Counted from the stretch's first letter, positions 10,514 to 18,426 are shown. The stretch is 64,000 bases of DNA from Gordonia terrae (GCF_001698225.1 NZ_CP016594.1:1612001-1676000); one strand, 5' to 3'. Notes: generated from the letters alone by a model not told the origin. A program made the numbers and translations.

Positions 10514-10641
10514 GGCGTCGGCCTCGGGGACGACCCCGGCCGACAACCGCTGCTCCGCTGCTGTCTGATCCGGGGGAACCGCGGACTCGCCGGCCCCCGC
10601 TGATGCTCCTGGTTGCGAGGACGGAGTAGCGACGAGAATTC

Positions 10642-10693
10642 GCAGTGCGGCCCGTTCCCGGCCCACGATTCGACCGGGAACGGGCCGCACTGC
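10642..10693. repeat. Perfect 20-bp inverted repeat (large hairpin)
   Basis: Arms 10642-10661 and 10674-10693 are perfect reverse complements, separated by a 12-base loop. It sits between the convergent exporter gene and DUF222-HNH gene. There is no T-tract on either side, so it may be a bidirectional terminator or a REP-like element. Confidence 0.7.
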
Positions 10694-10787
10694 TGTGTCA
10701 CTGTGGAGTTGTCAAGGGACGGATGCGGTCCCGAGCAAGGATCGGGTGCGGGAAGGCGCTGCGCGAGGGTTCTGGTCGATGGGAGTG

Positions 10788-12026
10788 TCAGGCGGCGTTG
10801 TCGAGGCGCATGGTGCGTCGGTTGTGGGCGGGTCGTGGTCGGCGTTGTGGGTCGATCGAGGCGGGTGGCACCAGCCAGGGGTGGCGGTCGAAGCCCATGA
10901 CGATGTCCCACCCGTGGTGGTGGACTTGGGTGTGGCAGCGTTGGCAGAGCAGGCAGCCGTTGTCGAGGTCGGTGGGTCCGCCGTCGGCCCAGTGCTCGAT
11001 GTGATGCACCTGGGTGTGTGATGGTGGTGCACCGCATTTGATGCAGCATTGGTCTCGCACGATCGTCGCTCGTCGTAGGTGTGGTGGGAACAGGCGGTGG
11101 GTGTGGCCCATCTGTAGCGGTACACCTTCGCCGTCGAGGACGATTTCGGTCAGCGACCCGTCGCACGACAGCTGTTTCGCTGTTGCATGGCTGACGGATC
11201 CGGTCCAGGGCAGGGCGGCCGGGTCTCCGGTGGCGGGGATCGTGAGCATGAGTTGTGTCCGTGGGGAACCAACGGTGTCGAGGGTGGCTCCGAGTGCGGC
11301 TTGGTCCAGAATCAGTTCGAAGGCGTCGGCGCGGCGTTGTTCTGCGGTGCGGCGGTCGTCGGCGCCGTCGGGTTCGGGGCGTGGGCAGGATCGTTCGTCG
11401 ATCATGGCCATGAACTTCTCGCCAACCACCTGGGTGACGTCGGCGCGGATGTCGACACGGCCGTCGTCAGTGGTGTGCGCGTTGACTGAGTTCAGCGCTG
11501 CGTCGTCGGCCGCGGGTACACCGGTGTCGGAAGCGCCGGCAAGGCTGTTGGTGATGACTCGGGCGTGCTTGAGTACTTCTGTTGGCGTCGCACCGGACAG
11601 CGCCTGAGTGAGGATCTCCAACTCGTACGAACTCATGTCGTCGTCGGAAAGAGGTTCGCCACAACGCTTCTCGATCTCGTTCAGTCCGCGCACGATCGCG
11701 TCGACGATCTCGCTGGTCAGTCGCCCATCAGCGGCGTGACGAGCAAGTGTGGGGAGGGTGGGTAGGGCGTCGACGCTGCGCATGACGCGGTGGGCCGAGC
11801 TCGGTGCGTGCCCTGACTCGATCAGCATCCTCTTGGTGGTGCTCCCGACTTTCTGTGCGACGCCGAGTTCGTCGAGTTGTGCTGTGTGGTTGACGATCTG
11901 GTGGTCGGCGATATTGCGTATGAGTCGAAGTGTGTTCAGTGCGTCGAATGTTGCTGCGCCGGTGGGGTCGTCGGTGGGCGGGGTGGTCTCGATGAGGTGG
12001 TCGAGGAGAATGGCGAGCTCTGGCAT
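10788..12026 (-). CDS. DUF222 / HNH endonuclease protein (13E12 repeat family)
   Basis: A 412-residue protein with an N-terminal all-helical DUF222 domain and a C-terminal HNH nuclease domain near residues 330-375. The latter is recognisable from the Cys pair in CCIKCGAP, the core VHHIEHWADGGPTDLDNG, and the zinc-site CLLCQRCHTQVHH. This is the 13E12/REP13E12-like family, multi-copy in mycobacteria and Gordonia and often associated with mobile DNA; its biological role is unknown. ATG 12026 is preferred over the more upstream TTG 12074, but its GGAG is very close to the start. Three 21-bp iterons lie just upstream. Confidence 0.85.
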   Translation of the reverse strand: MPELAILLDHLIETTPPTDDPTGAATFDALNTLRLIRNIADHQIVNHTAQLDELGVAQKVGSTTKRMLIESGHAPSSAHRVMRSVDALPTLPTLARHAADGRLTSEIVDAIVRGLNEIEKRCGEPLSDDDMSSYELEILTQALSGATPTEVLKHARVITNSLAGASDTGVPAADDAALNSVNAHTTDDGRVDIRADVTQVVGEKFMAMIDERSCPRPEPDGADDRRTAEQRRADAFELILDQAALGATLDTVGSPRTQLMLTIPATGDPAALPWTGSVSHATAKQLSCDGSLTEIVLDGEGVPLQMGHTHRLFPPHLRRATIVRDQCCIKCGAPPSHTQVHHIEHWADGGPTDLDNGCLLCQRCHTQVHHHGWDIVMGFDRHPWLVPPASIDPQRRPRPAHNRRTMRLDNAA

Positions 12027-12095
12027 GTCTCCACTGTACGGGAACGTTCGTTCGATTTCGAGGAAATTCCACAACCGATATTCGCGAAATCATCT

Positions 12096-12158
12096 ACTGT
12101 GCACCGTATTTCGTCGACTGTGCGTCGTTTCCCGTTGACTGTGCGTGGATCGTTCACA
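12096..12158 (-). promoter_or_regulatory. Three 21-bp direct iterons upstream of the DUF222-HNH gene
   Basis: ACTGTGC occurs at 12096, 12117 and 12138, exactly 21 bp apart (two helical turns). Units one and two agree at about 16 of 21 positions and unit three is weaker. Same-face spacing suggests cooperative protein binding over the promoter of the minus-strand HNH gene. Confidence 0.55.
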
Positions 12159-12257
12159 TGGGTGAACTCCTGTCCCATCCGTCTCGGATTTGGCTCGCTG
12201 TCGAACAATTGAGTCCGAGATCTTTGGGCTGAACCCCGTTGCGAACCCTTCGAGGCT

Positions 12258-12410
12258 CGTCGCTTGCGCTCCTCGCACCTCAGGGGGGCGGGGGAGGTCT
12301 CGTCGCTTGCGCTCCTCGCACCTCAGGGGGGCGGGGGAGGTCTCGTCGCTTGCGCTCCTCGCACCTCAGGGGGCGGGGGAGGTCTCGTCGCTTGCGCTCC
12401 TCGCGCCTCT
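12258..12410. repeat. Tandem array of the dispersed intergenic repeat (period 43/43/42 bp)
   Basis: CGTCGCTTGCGCTCCTCGC starts at 12258, 12301, 12344 and 12386. Between copies the unit continues as ACCTCAGG, a G-rich run and GGTCTC. The same core recurs, in either orientation, near 19.9, 35.7, 36.2-36.4 and 56.4 kb. The array ends in CTCTTTTTGACC. It lies in the 818-bp gap between the HNH gene and the sulfonate permease; the rest of that gap holds the iterons, a possible gene remnant (12510-12638) and regulatory palindromes. Confidence 0.8.
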
Positions 12411-12509
12411 TTTTGACCGCTAGGGTAAGTCGTGGTCGCTGCAGTTGCGAGACTGCGGTCGACGATGAACCACTGATGTGGCTGTCGGGGAACCACTGTC
12501 GACCCCAAA

Positions 12510-12638
12510 GTGGCACGAGCACTCGCCGACTGGAACGACGTGTGGAACGCTTGTCCACGGGACGCCGATCTCGACGACGACGAACCCGGCTGGACCGCGA
12601 CCGGTCTGTTTTTAACGCTCGGGTTCGGTCCGCGCTGA
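12510..12638 (+). other. Possible small ORF or gene remnant
   Basis: A 42-codon frame beginning GTG and rich in Trp, Asp and Ala (ARALADWNDVWNACPRD), with amino-acid usage unlike random GC-rich shadow frames. No Shine-Dalgarno sequence is visible and an in-frame stop lies shortly upstream. It may be the decayed 3' end of a lost gene. No function can be assigned. Confidence 0.25.
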
Positions 12639-12782
12639 CGGGAGTCGCCGAAGTCGCCGTGCGGTCCTGCACCGGCGGGCTTCCTGAACCCTGCGCCTTG
12701 AACGCCAGCTCCCTGAAAGCGCCGCCACTGCGAAAAGATCGCGCGACATGCACACGTGGCCGCTTTTGTAGGTATCGGACGG

Positions 12783-12839
12783 GAGTTTTCCTCTCGACGA
12801 CGAAAACTCTGTTCGTGGGGGTTTGCGATGTCTAGACAT
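12783..12839 (+). promoter_or_regulatory. Stem-loop and palindrome in the leader of the sulfonate-uptake operon
   Basis: GAGTTTTC (12783-12790) pairs with GAAAACTC (12802-12809). A perfect 12-bp palindrome ATGTCTAGACAT lies at 12828-12839, only 5 bp before the permease start and covering the place of a Shine-Dalgarno sequence. The palindrome is a candidate repressor site; the identity of the regulator is unknown. Confidence 0.4.
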
Positions 12840-12844
12840 GCACG

Positions 12845-13711
12845 GTGACCTTGTTTGTGGACATCACCCCGGAAGAAGCGGGTGGTGGGGCGGAGCGCAC
12901 GTCGCCCGGTGGTTCTTCGCGCGTGCGATCCCTGTTGACCCGGGTGGGACTCCCGCTGCTGTCGGTGGTGGTGTTCGCTGCGGTGTGGCAGCTCGTCGCC
13001 GTCAGCGGGATCTGGAGCGAGACCTTCGTGCCGCGTCTCGGCACGGTGTGGCAGGCCTTCGTCGACATGTCCACCACGCACGACGGCGTCCGCGGTTACG
13101 CCGACTACTACTGGTGGGAACACCTGTACATGACCCTGCGCCGGGTCTTCGCCGGCGTGGCCATCGGTGTGATCCTCGGAGTCCTGCTCGGACTGGCGAT
13201 GGGAACGGTGGTGTCCCTCCGGCGACTGCTCGAACCGTGGCTGACGTTCCTGCGCGCACTGCCGCCGCTGGCCTACTTCTTCCTGCTGGTCATCTGGCTC
13301 GGCATCGACGAGGCTCCCAAGATCACGCTGCTGGCCCTGGCCGCGCTGCCGCCTGCCGCGGTGGCGACCACCGCCGCGGTCAGTGCCGCGCCGGTGGGTC
13401 TCATCGAGGCGGCCCGCGCGCTCGGTGCGTCGCGGTCCGAGGTGATCCGCGACGTCGTCGTACCGTCGGCGCTGCCCGAGACCTTCACCGGTGTACGGCT
13501 TTCGGTCGGCATCGCCTACTCCTCGGTGGTCGCGGCCGAGCTGTTCAACGGCATTCCCGGAATCGGTGGCGTGGTCAAGGACGCCAGCAACTACAACAAC
13601 ACACCCGTCGTACTGGTCGGCATCATCGCCATCGGTCTGTCCGGACTGATCATCGACGGGCTCCTTCGAACAATCGAGCATCGAGTGGTGCCGTGGCGCG
13701 GAAAGGTCTGA
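12845..13711 (+). CDS. ABC transporter permease, sulfonate/taurine type (SsuC/TauC-like)
   Basis: A 288-residue inner-membrane permease of the BPD_transp_1 family with about six hydrophobic segments. The cytoplasmic EAA loop is recognisable in LIEAARALGASRSEVIRDVV. It pairs with the binding protein and ATPase genes that follow, forming a complete importer for sulfonates or sulfate esters. GTG 12845 is used; a Shine-Dalgarno sequence is not evident and the palindrome just upstream occupies that place. The permease-first order (C-A-B-D) differs from the textbook tauABCD order. Substrate is inferred from the TauD-type gene downstream. Confidence 0.85.
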   Translation: MTLFVDITPEEAGGGAERTSPGGSSRVRSLLTRVGLPLLSVVVFAAVWQLVAVSGIWSETFVPRLGTVWQAFVDMSTTHDGVRGYADYYWWEHLYMTLRRVFAGVAIGVILGVLLGLAMGTVVSLRRLLEPWLTFLRALPPLAYFFLLVIWLGIDEAPKITLLALAALPPAAVATTAAVSAAPVGLIEAARALGASRSEVIRDVVVPSALPETFTGVRLSVGIAYSSVVAAELFNGIPGIGGVVKDASNYNNTPVVLVGIIAIGLSGLIIDGLLRTIEHRVVPWRGKV

Positions 13712-13716
13712 GGGAC

Positions 13717-14808
13717 ATGAGCTTCACACACAGGGGGACCGGCTCGAGCCGGCTCGGGCGATCGAACGGACTGCGCCGCTCGCGGTTCGGTGCGGCGCTC
13801 GGGGTGATCGCTGCGATCACACTGATACTCGCCGGGTGCTCGGTCGACAACTCCGGCGACGACAGCAAGCCGACGATCCGGCTCGCCTACCAGTCCTTCC
13901 CGAGCGGCGACCTCATCGTCAAGAACAACGGCTGGCTCGAAGAGGCCCTGCCGGACTACAACATCAAGTGGACCAAGTTCGACTCCGGTGCCGACATCAA
14001 CACCGCGTTCGTCGCCAAAGAGGTCGACTTCGCCGCCATCGGCTCCAGTCCGGTGGCCCGCGGACTGTCCGCGCCCTTGAACATCCCGTACCAGGTGGCC
14101 TTCGTCCTCGATGTCGCGGGCGACAACGAGGCGCTCGTCGCGCGCAACGGAACCGGGATCAACACCGTCGCCGACCTCAAGGGCAAGCGGGTGGCCACGG
14201 CATTCGCCTCCACCGCCCACTACAGCCTGCTCGCCGCGCTCGACCAGGCCGGCGTGAACCCGAAAGACGTGGACCTGATCGACCTGCAACCGCAGGCCTC
14301 GCTGGCCGCCTGGCAACGCGGCGACATCGACGCGGTCTACACCTGGCTGCCCACCCTCGACGAATTGCGCCAGGACGGAAAGACTCTCATCGCCAGTCGA
14401 CAGTTGGCCACCGCCGGCAAGCCCACGCTCGACCTCGGGGTGGTCTCCAGTGACTTCGCCGCGGCGAACCCCGACGTCGTGAACACCTGGCGTCAGGTCC
14501 AGGCCCGGGCGCTGACCCTCATCAAGGACGACCCGCAGGCCGCGGCCGACGCCATCGCCGCGCAGCTGGGTACGACCCCGGAGGATGCGGCCAACCAGCT
14601 GAAGCAGGGCACCTACCTCACCGTCGCGGAGCTCACGAGTCCGACGTGGCTGGGCACGCAGGGCAACCCGGGCAATCTGTCCGAGAATCTGCACAGCGCA
14701 GCGGTGTTCCTCGCCGAGCAGCAGCAGATCCCCGCGGCCCCGCCGATCGAGACCTTCCGAGATGCCATCTACACAGAGGGATTGCCGGGTGTCCTCGAGC
14801 AGCAGTAG
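13717..14808 (+). CDS. Sulfonate/taurine-type substrate-binding lipoprotein (TauA/SsuA-like)
   Basis: A 363-residue ABC solute-binding protein. The N-terminus has basic residues, a hydrophobic stretch and the lipobox LAGC at about residues 37-40, so the mature protein should be lipid-anchored outside the membrane. The remainder is the NMT1/SsuA-like fold (RLAYQSFPSGDLIVKNNGW, GSSPVARGLSAP, AAWQRGDIDAVYTWLPT). ATG 13717 lies 5 bp after the permease stop; the frame is open upstream but earlier starts would run through the permease. TauA-like proteins bind taurine, alkanesulfonates or sulfate esters; the ligand cannot be fixed from sequence. Confidence 0.87.
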   Translation: MSFTHRGTGSSRLGRSNGLRRSRFGAALGVIAAITLILAGCSVDNSGDDSKPTIRLAYQSFPSGDLIVKNNGWLEEALPDYNIKWTKFDSGADINTAFVAKEVDFAAIGSSPVARGLSAPLNIPYQVAFVLDVAGDNEALVARNGTGINTVADLKGKRVATAFASTAHYSLLAALDQAGVNPKDVDLIDLQPQASLAAWQRGDIDAVYTWLPTLDELRQDGKTLIASRQLATAGKPTLDLGVVSSDFAAANPDVVNTWRQVQARALTLIKDDPQAAADAIAAQLGTTPEDAANQLKQGTYLTVAELTSPTWLGTQGNPGNLSENLHSAAVFLAEQQQIPAAPPIETFRDAIYTEGLPGVLEQQ

Positions 14809-15610
14809 CCAGATCGTCGACACCGGACGCTCCGCGGGTGAGCGCGGCGCGATCCGCCTGCACAACGTGTCCCAGCGGTATGGGACGGGTGCGGACGCGG
14901 TGACCGCGGTCGGCCCGGTCGATCTCGACGTCCCGCCGGGGGAGTTCCTGGTGCTGGTGGGTGCATCCGGATGCGGCAAGTCCACCCTCCTGCGGCTGAT
15001 CGCCGGGTTCGAGCCCGCGACGTCGGGTGAGGTGGTGGTCTCGGGCGCTGTCCCGGTGCCCGGGGTGTCCTCGGGTGTCGTGTTCCAGCAACCGCGTCTG
15101 TTCCCGTGGAAGACCGTGGGCGGCAACGTCGATCTCGCACTCAAGTATGCGAAGGTCCCGAAATCCGAACGGGCGGCGCGCCGGGACGAACTCCTCGAAC
15201 GGGTCGGATTGGACGACACCGCCCACCGGCGCATCTGGGAGATCTCCGGCGGTCAGCAGCAGCGCGTCGCGATCGCCCGCGCGCTGGCGGCCGAGACCTC
15301 CCTGCTCCTGCTCGATGAGCCGTTCGCGGCGCTGGACGCACTGACGCGAGAACGGTTGCAGGAGGATGTGCGTGCGGTGAGTTCCGACAACGGACGCACC
15401 AACGTCTTCGTCACGCACAGCGCCGACGAGGCGGCCTTCCTGGGCAGCAGGATCGTCGTGCTCACCAAGCGTCCCGGACGTGTCGCGCTCGATCTCACCT
15501 CGCCGTTGCCACGCACCGGCGTCGAACCCGAGGAGCTGCGGGGTTCGCCGGAGTACGCCGCGTTGCGCGCCGAGATCGGAGCCGCCGTGAAGGAAGCCGC
15601 AGTGGCCTGA
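14789..15610 (+). CDS. ABC transporter ATP-binding protein, sulfonate/taurine type (TauB/SsuB-like)
   Basis: A 273-residue ABC ATPase with Walker A GASGCGKST, Q-loop at VVFQQPRLFPW, signature ISGGQQQRVAIARA, Walker B LLLLDEPFAALD and H-loop VTHS. It energises the upstream permease. GTG 14789 is preferred: GAGGG sits 8 bases upstream, the start overlaps the end of the binding-protein gene by 20 bp (coupling), and the N-terminus becomes a short Ser-rich leader before the ATPase fold. The FPW after the Q-loop is characteristic of the nitrate/sulfonate/taurine subfamily. Confidence 0.88.
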   Translation: MSSSSSSQIVDTGRSAGERGAIRLHNVSQRYGTGADAVTAVGPVDLDVPPGEFLVLVGASGCGKSTLLRLIAGFEPATSGEVVVSGAVPVPGVSSGVVFQQPRLFPWKTVGGNVDLALKYAKVPKSERAARRDELLERVGLDDTAHRRIWEISGGQQQRVAIARALAAETSLLLLDEPFAALDALTRERLQEDVRAVSSDNGRTNVFVTHSADEAAFLGSRIVVLTKRPGRVALDLTSPLPRTGVEPEELRGSPEYAALRAEIGAAVKEAAVA

Positions 15611-15871
15611 GGCCCGCCCTTTTCCTCACCGTGGGCTCAACCCTGTCCGGCGGCGCGGCGGACGGATAGACAGTACGGGTGTCCACCACCACCGTTCCGC
15701 GCGCCACGAGGCCCGGTCGCTCATCGAGCGCTCCGGGGTCACATGGGGGTCCGGTCGGCGGTGGGAAGTGCACTCTCCACTCGATGAACTGGGCGGACGG
15801 CTCCCACCACGGTTCGCCGCCGGCGCACCCCGCTCCCACCCTCGCCTTCCTCGACCCGGAGAACGATCCTC

Positions 15872-16777
15872 ATGACCACCACCGCACACCCCGTCGCCAC
15901 CGCTTCCCGTACTGACGCCGGAACCATCTCCAGCGGAGTCGAATTCGACATCGACGAGTTCGGTCCGAGTTTCGGCGCCGAGATCCGCGGCGTCGACGTC
16001 GCATCCGCTTCCGATGCGCAGGTCGCCGCGCTTCGGCAGGCGCTGATCGACTACAAGGTCATCGTCCTGCGCGATCAGGATCTCGACGACGCGGCGCACA
16101 TCCGATTCGGAAATCGATTGGGCGACCTCACCTTCGGGCACCCGGTGTGGAACAGCGGCGACGTCCCCAATGAGGTCTACTCGCTCGACAGCGCCGACAA
16201 CGGATTCGCCGACGTCTGGCACACGGACGTCACCTTCATGCCGCGTCCGCCGATGGGCTCGATCCTCCGCCCAGTGGTGTTGCCGCGCAACGGTGGTGAC
16301 ACCAACTGGGCGGACGCCGAGCTCGCGTACCGGTCGCTGTCGGAGCCGATCCGCCGGATGATCGACGGACTCAGTGCCGTGCACGACGGCAACCGCGAGT
16401 TCGGTTACTACCTCAAGCAGCGACGCAACGGCCGCGGTAACACGTGGGACGGCGAAGAGGTCACCGAGCTGGTGCCGGTCACCCACCCGGTGGTGCGCAT
16501 CCACCCCGAGACCGGACGGAAGTCGTTGTTCGTCAATCCCGGCTTCACCTCGCACATCGACGGTGTCTCCGAGGCGGAGAGCCGCGGCATCCTCGACCTG
16601 CTCTACGCGCATCTCACCAAGCCCGAGCACATCGTCCGTCACCGCTGGCGTCTGGGCGACCTCGTGCTGTGGGACAACCGGAACACGCTGCACTACGCGA
16701 ACCGCGACTACGGCGATGCCCGCAGGGTGATGCATCGGATCACCCTGCGTGGCGAGGCGCCCATCGGGCCCGCCTGA
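15872..16777 (+). CDS. TauD/TfdA-family Fe(II)/2-oxoglutarate dioxygenase
   Basis: A 301-residue dioxygenase. The iron triad is visible as WHTDVTF (His117, Asp119) and the distal His near 274 in NTLHYANRDY; the 2-oxoglutarate-binding Arg follows in RRVMHRITLRG. Such enzymes desulfonate taurine or cleave alkyl sulfates; M. tuberculosis Rv3406 is a sulfatase of this family. Location behind the importer genes suggests release of sulfite or sulfate from the imported compound. A 261-bp leader separates it from the ATPase gene, so it may have its own promoter. A hairpin follows the stop. Confidence 0.88.
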   Translation: MTTTAHPVATASRTDAGTISSGVEFDIDEFGPSFGAEIRGVDVASASDAQVAALRQALIDYKVIVLRDQDLDDAAHIRFGNRLGDLTFGHPVWNSGDVPNEVYSLDSADNGFADVWHTDVTFMPRPPMGSILRPVVLPRNGGDTNWADAELAYRSLSEPIRRMIDGLSAVHDGNREFGYYLKQRRNGRGNTWDGEEVTELVPVTHPVVRIHPETGRKSLFVNPGFTSHIDGVSEAESRGILDLLYAHLTKPEHIVRHRWRLGDLVLWDNRNTLHYANRDYGDARRVMHRITLRGEAPIGPA

Positions 16778-16790
16778 CCGCACCCACCCT

Positions 16791-16836
16791 CGACAACTCC
16801 CACCCTCGGCCGACCGGCCGGTGGTGGGAGTTGTCG
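16791..16836 (+). terminator. Terminator hairpin after the TauD-type gene
   Basis: Fourteen-base arms CGACAACTCCCACC (16791-16804) and GGTGGGAGTTGTCG (16823-16836) with extra GC pairing in the loop, followed by TTTG. It begins 13 bp after the stop codon and closes the sulfonate operon. Confidence 0.7.
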
Positions 16837-16879
16837 TTTGCGGGGCCCGGGGTTCTCTCCAAGCCGCCCTGGCGGGTAT

Positions 16880-16941
16880 TCAACCAAGGGGTTGACAACG
16901 TCCCCGGAGGGGCGCACGATCGTATTCAACCAAACGGTTGA
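16880..16941 (+). promoter_or_regulatory. ArsR promoter with two operators
   Basis: Two 16-bp palindromes, TCAACCAAGGGGTTGA (16880-16895) and TCAACCAAACGGTTGA (16926-16941), match the CAACC-N4-GGTTG type of site typical of ArsR-SRPBCC modules. The first overlaps a TTGACA -35 box (16892-16897). A weak -10 (CACGAT, 16915-16920) follows at 17 bp, so the second operator would cover the transcription start and abuts the ribosome-binding region. This predicts tight autorepression. Confidence 0.75.
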
Positions 16942-16950
16942 GGAGTTCGG

Positions 16951-17346
16951 ATGGCAGACGAGTTGTCCAAGGTGTTCGCCGCACTCGCGGACCCCACGCG
17001 GCGCGACATGGTCGCGCGGCTGGCGGTCTCGGATGCGACGGTCAGCCAGCTCGCCGAGCCGTACGACGTCAGCATCCAGGCCGTCTCCAAGCATCTGAAA
17101 GTGCTCGAGGACGCCGGCATGGTGACCCGCACCCGGGAGGCCCAAACCCGTCCGGTCCATCTGGAAGCCGAGGTGTTCGACCTCATGACCAAGTGGATCG
17201 AGCGGTATCGGAAGCGGGCGGAGGGGCGCTACCAGCGCCTCGACGCGCTGCTCGCCGAGATGAACGACGGCCCCGAGGCCGAGAATCCGACAGCGCCGGA
17301 CCTCGAGGTCGAACAACCACTCCACAAGGAAGGAAAGGTGTCATGA
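16951..17346 (+). CDS. ArsR-family transcriptional repressor
   Basis: A 131-residue winged-helix repressor. LSKVFAALADPTRRDMVARL is the classic start of the family and VSIQAVSKHLKVLEDAGMV is the recognition helix region. No metal-binding ELCVC motif is present, as usual for the subgroup encoded next to SRPBCC genes, so the inducer is probably not a thiophilic metal. Two CAACC-N4-GGTTG operators lie immediately upstream. Its stop overlaps the next start (ATGA). Presumably represses the ArsR-SRPBCC-TIGR03086 operon. Confidence 0.88.
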   Translation: MADELSKVFAALADPTRRDMVARLAVSDATVSQLAEPYDVSIQAVSKHLKVLEDAGMVTRTREAQTRPVHLEAEVFDLMTKWIERYRKRAEGRYQRLDALLAEMNDGPEAENPTAPDLEVEQPLHKEGKVS

Positions 17347-17837
17347 CCGCAACCCAGACCCGCTATCCCGAGGCCGCCATCGAAGCCGATCAGGAGGTGC
17401 CGCTGATCCGGATCACCCGCGACTTCCGCGGGACCCCCGCGCAGCTGATGAAGGCCCACACCGATCCCGAACTCTTCGTCCGGTGGGTCGGACCGGAGGC
17501 GATCAGCAGCCGGATCGTCGAGTGGGACGTCCGTGACGGCGGCAGCTGGAGTTATGTCTCCACCCACGAGGGACAGGAGTTCGGATTCCGCGGCTGCTTC
17601 CACACCGTCGGCGAGGACAAGATCGTCCAGACGTTCACGTTCCTCGGCATGCCCGACGCGGTGTCGCTGGAGACCCTGTGGTTCGAGGACCTCGGTGACG
17701 GCACGACGCGACTCCACGCCCAATCCCTCTGCGACAGTTTCGAAGCCCGTGACGGCTGGCTCGCCTCCGGCATGGAGGTCGGCGTCAACGAGGGCTACGC
17801 CGCCCTCGACCGCATGCTGTCCGACGGCACGGTCTGA
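17343..17837 (+). CDS. SRPBCC (AHSA1-like) domain protein
   Basis: A 164-residue START-like/AHSA1 protein: ITRDFRGTPAQLMKAHTDPE, FVRWVGPEAI and GGSWSYVSTHEGQEFGFRG are the usual family landmarks for a helix-grip pocket that can hold a hydrophobic ligand. ATG 17343 overlaps the ArsR stop. Such proteins are regularly encoded with this type of ArsR repressor; physiological ligands are unknown. Translation is likely coupled to the repressor, and the next gene follows after 10 bp. Confidence 0.85.
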   Translation: MTATQTRYPEAAIEADQEVPLIRITRDFRGTPAQLMKAHTDPELFVRWVGPEAISSRIVEWDVRDGGSWSYVSTHEGQEFGFRGCFHTVGEDKIVQTFTFLGMPDAVSLETLWFEDLGDGTTRLHAQSLCDSFEARDGWLASGMEVGVNEGYAALDRMLSDGTV

Positions 17838-17847
17838 GTCCCCGGAC

Positions 17848-18426
17848 ATGACCATCGCAGACTTGGACGCCGCTGCGCGCCACCGTGACGTCGCCGCCGG
17901 TTTCGCGGACGTCATCGCCGGCGTCAACGACTGGAACGCCCCGACGCCGGTCGACGGATGGGTGGCGCGCGACGTCGTCGCCCACCTCGTCGACTGGTTC
18001 ACCGGGTTCCTCGCCGCCGGCGGCGTCGAGCTCCCGGCCGGCCCGACCGTCGCCGACGACCCGGCCGGGGCGTGGTCGGCGCATGCGTCGGGGGTTCAGG
18101 CCCTTCTCGACGGACCGTCGGCCGAGGACACATTCACCCACCCGATGGCAGGCGAACACCGCCTCGCCGACGCGGTCGACCAGTTCTACACCGCCGACGT
18201 GTTCATGCACACCTGGGATCTCGCGCGGTCCCAGGGCGCAACTCCCGATCTCGACCCTGCGTTCGCTGCTCGCCTCCTCGGCGGCATGGCGTCCATCGAC
18301 GAGATGTTGCGCAGCTCGGGCCAGTACGGCCCGAAGGTCGAGGTGCCCGACGATGCCGACGTGGTGAGCCGGCTGATGGGCTTCATCGGACGCGACCCGG
18401 CCTGGACGCCCGCACCTGCCGGGTAG
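17848..18426 (+). CDS. TIGR03086-family (DinB-like) metal-binding protein
   Basis: A 192-residue four-helix-bundle protein of the TIGR03086/maleylpyruvate-isomerase-like group. RDVVAHLVDWFTGF and DVFMHTWDLARSQG contain the His residues expected for the divalent-metal site. It is the third gene of the ArsR-controlled unit (10-bp gap). Relatives act in mycothiol-dependent reactions or are uncharacterised; no specific reaction can be given. ATG 17848 is the first plausible start in a frame that is open upstream. Confidence 0.78.
   Translation: MTIADLDAAARHRDVAAGFADVIAGVNDWNAPTPVDGWVARDVVAHLVDWFTGFLAAGGVELPAGPTVADDPAGAWSAHASGVQALLDGPSAEDTFTHPMAGEHRLADAVDQFYTADVFMHTWDLARSQGATPDLDPAFAARLLGGMASIDEMLRSSGQYGPKVEVPDDADVVSRLMGFIGRDPAWTPAPAG

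Noticed and set aside
12239-12423. Short frames encoding repeated SLALLAPQG-type peptides across the repeat arrays (also near 36.2 and 56.4 kb)
   Set aside because: They follow the DNA repeat in several frames and both orientations and lack ribosome-binding sites; the repetition is at DNA level.
15679-15915. 78-codon frame in the TauD leader as a Cys- or Met-containing attenuator peptide
   Set aside because: It overlaps the TauD gene start in another frame, has a single Cys and no clustered sulfur residues; no riboswitch consensus could be fitted to 15611-15871.
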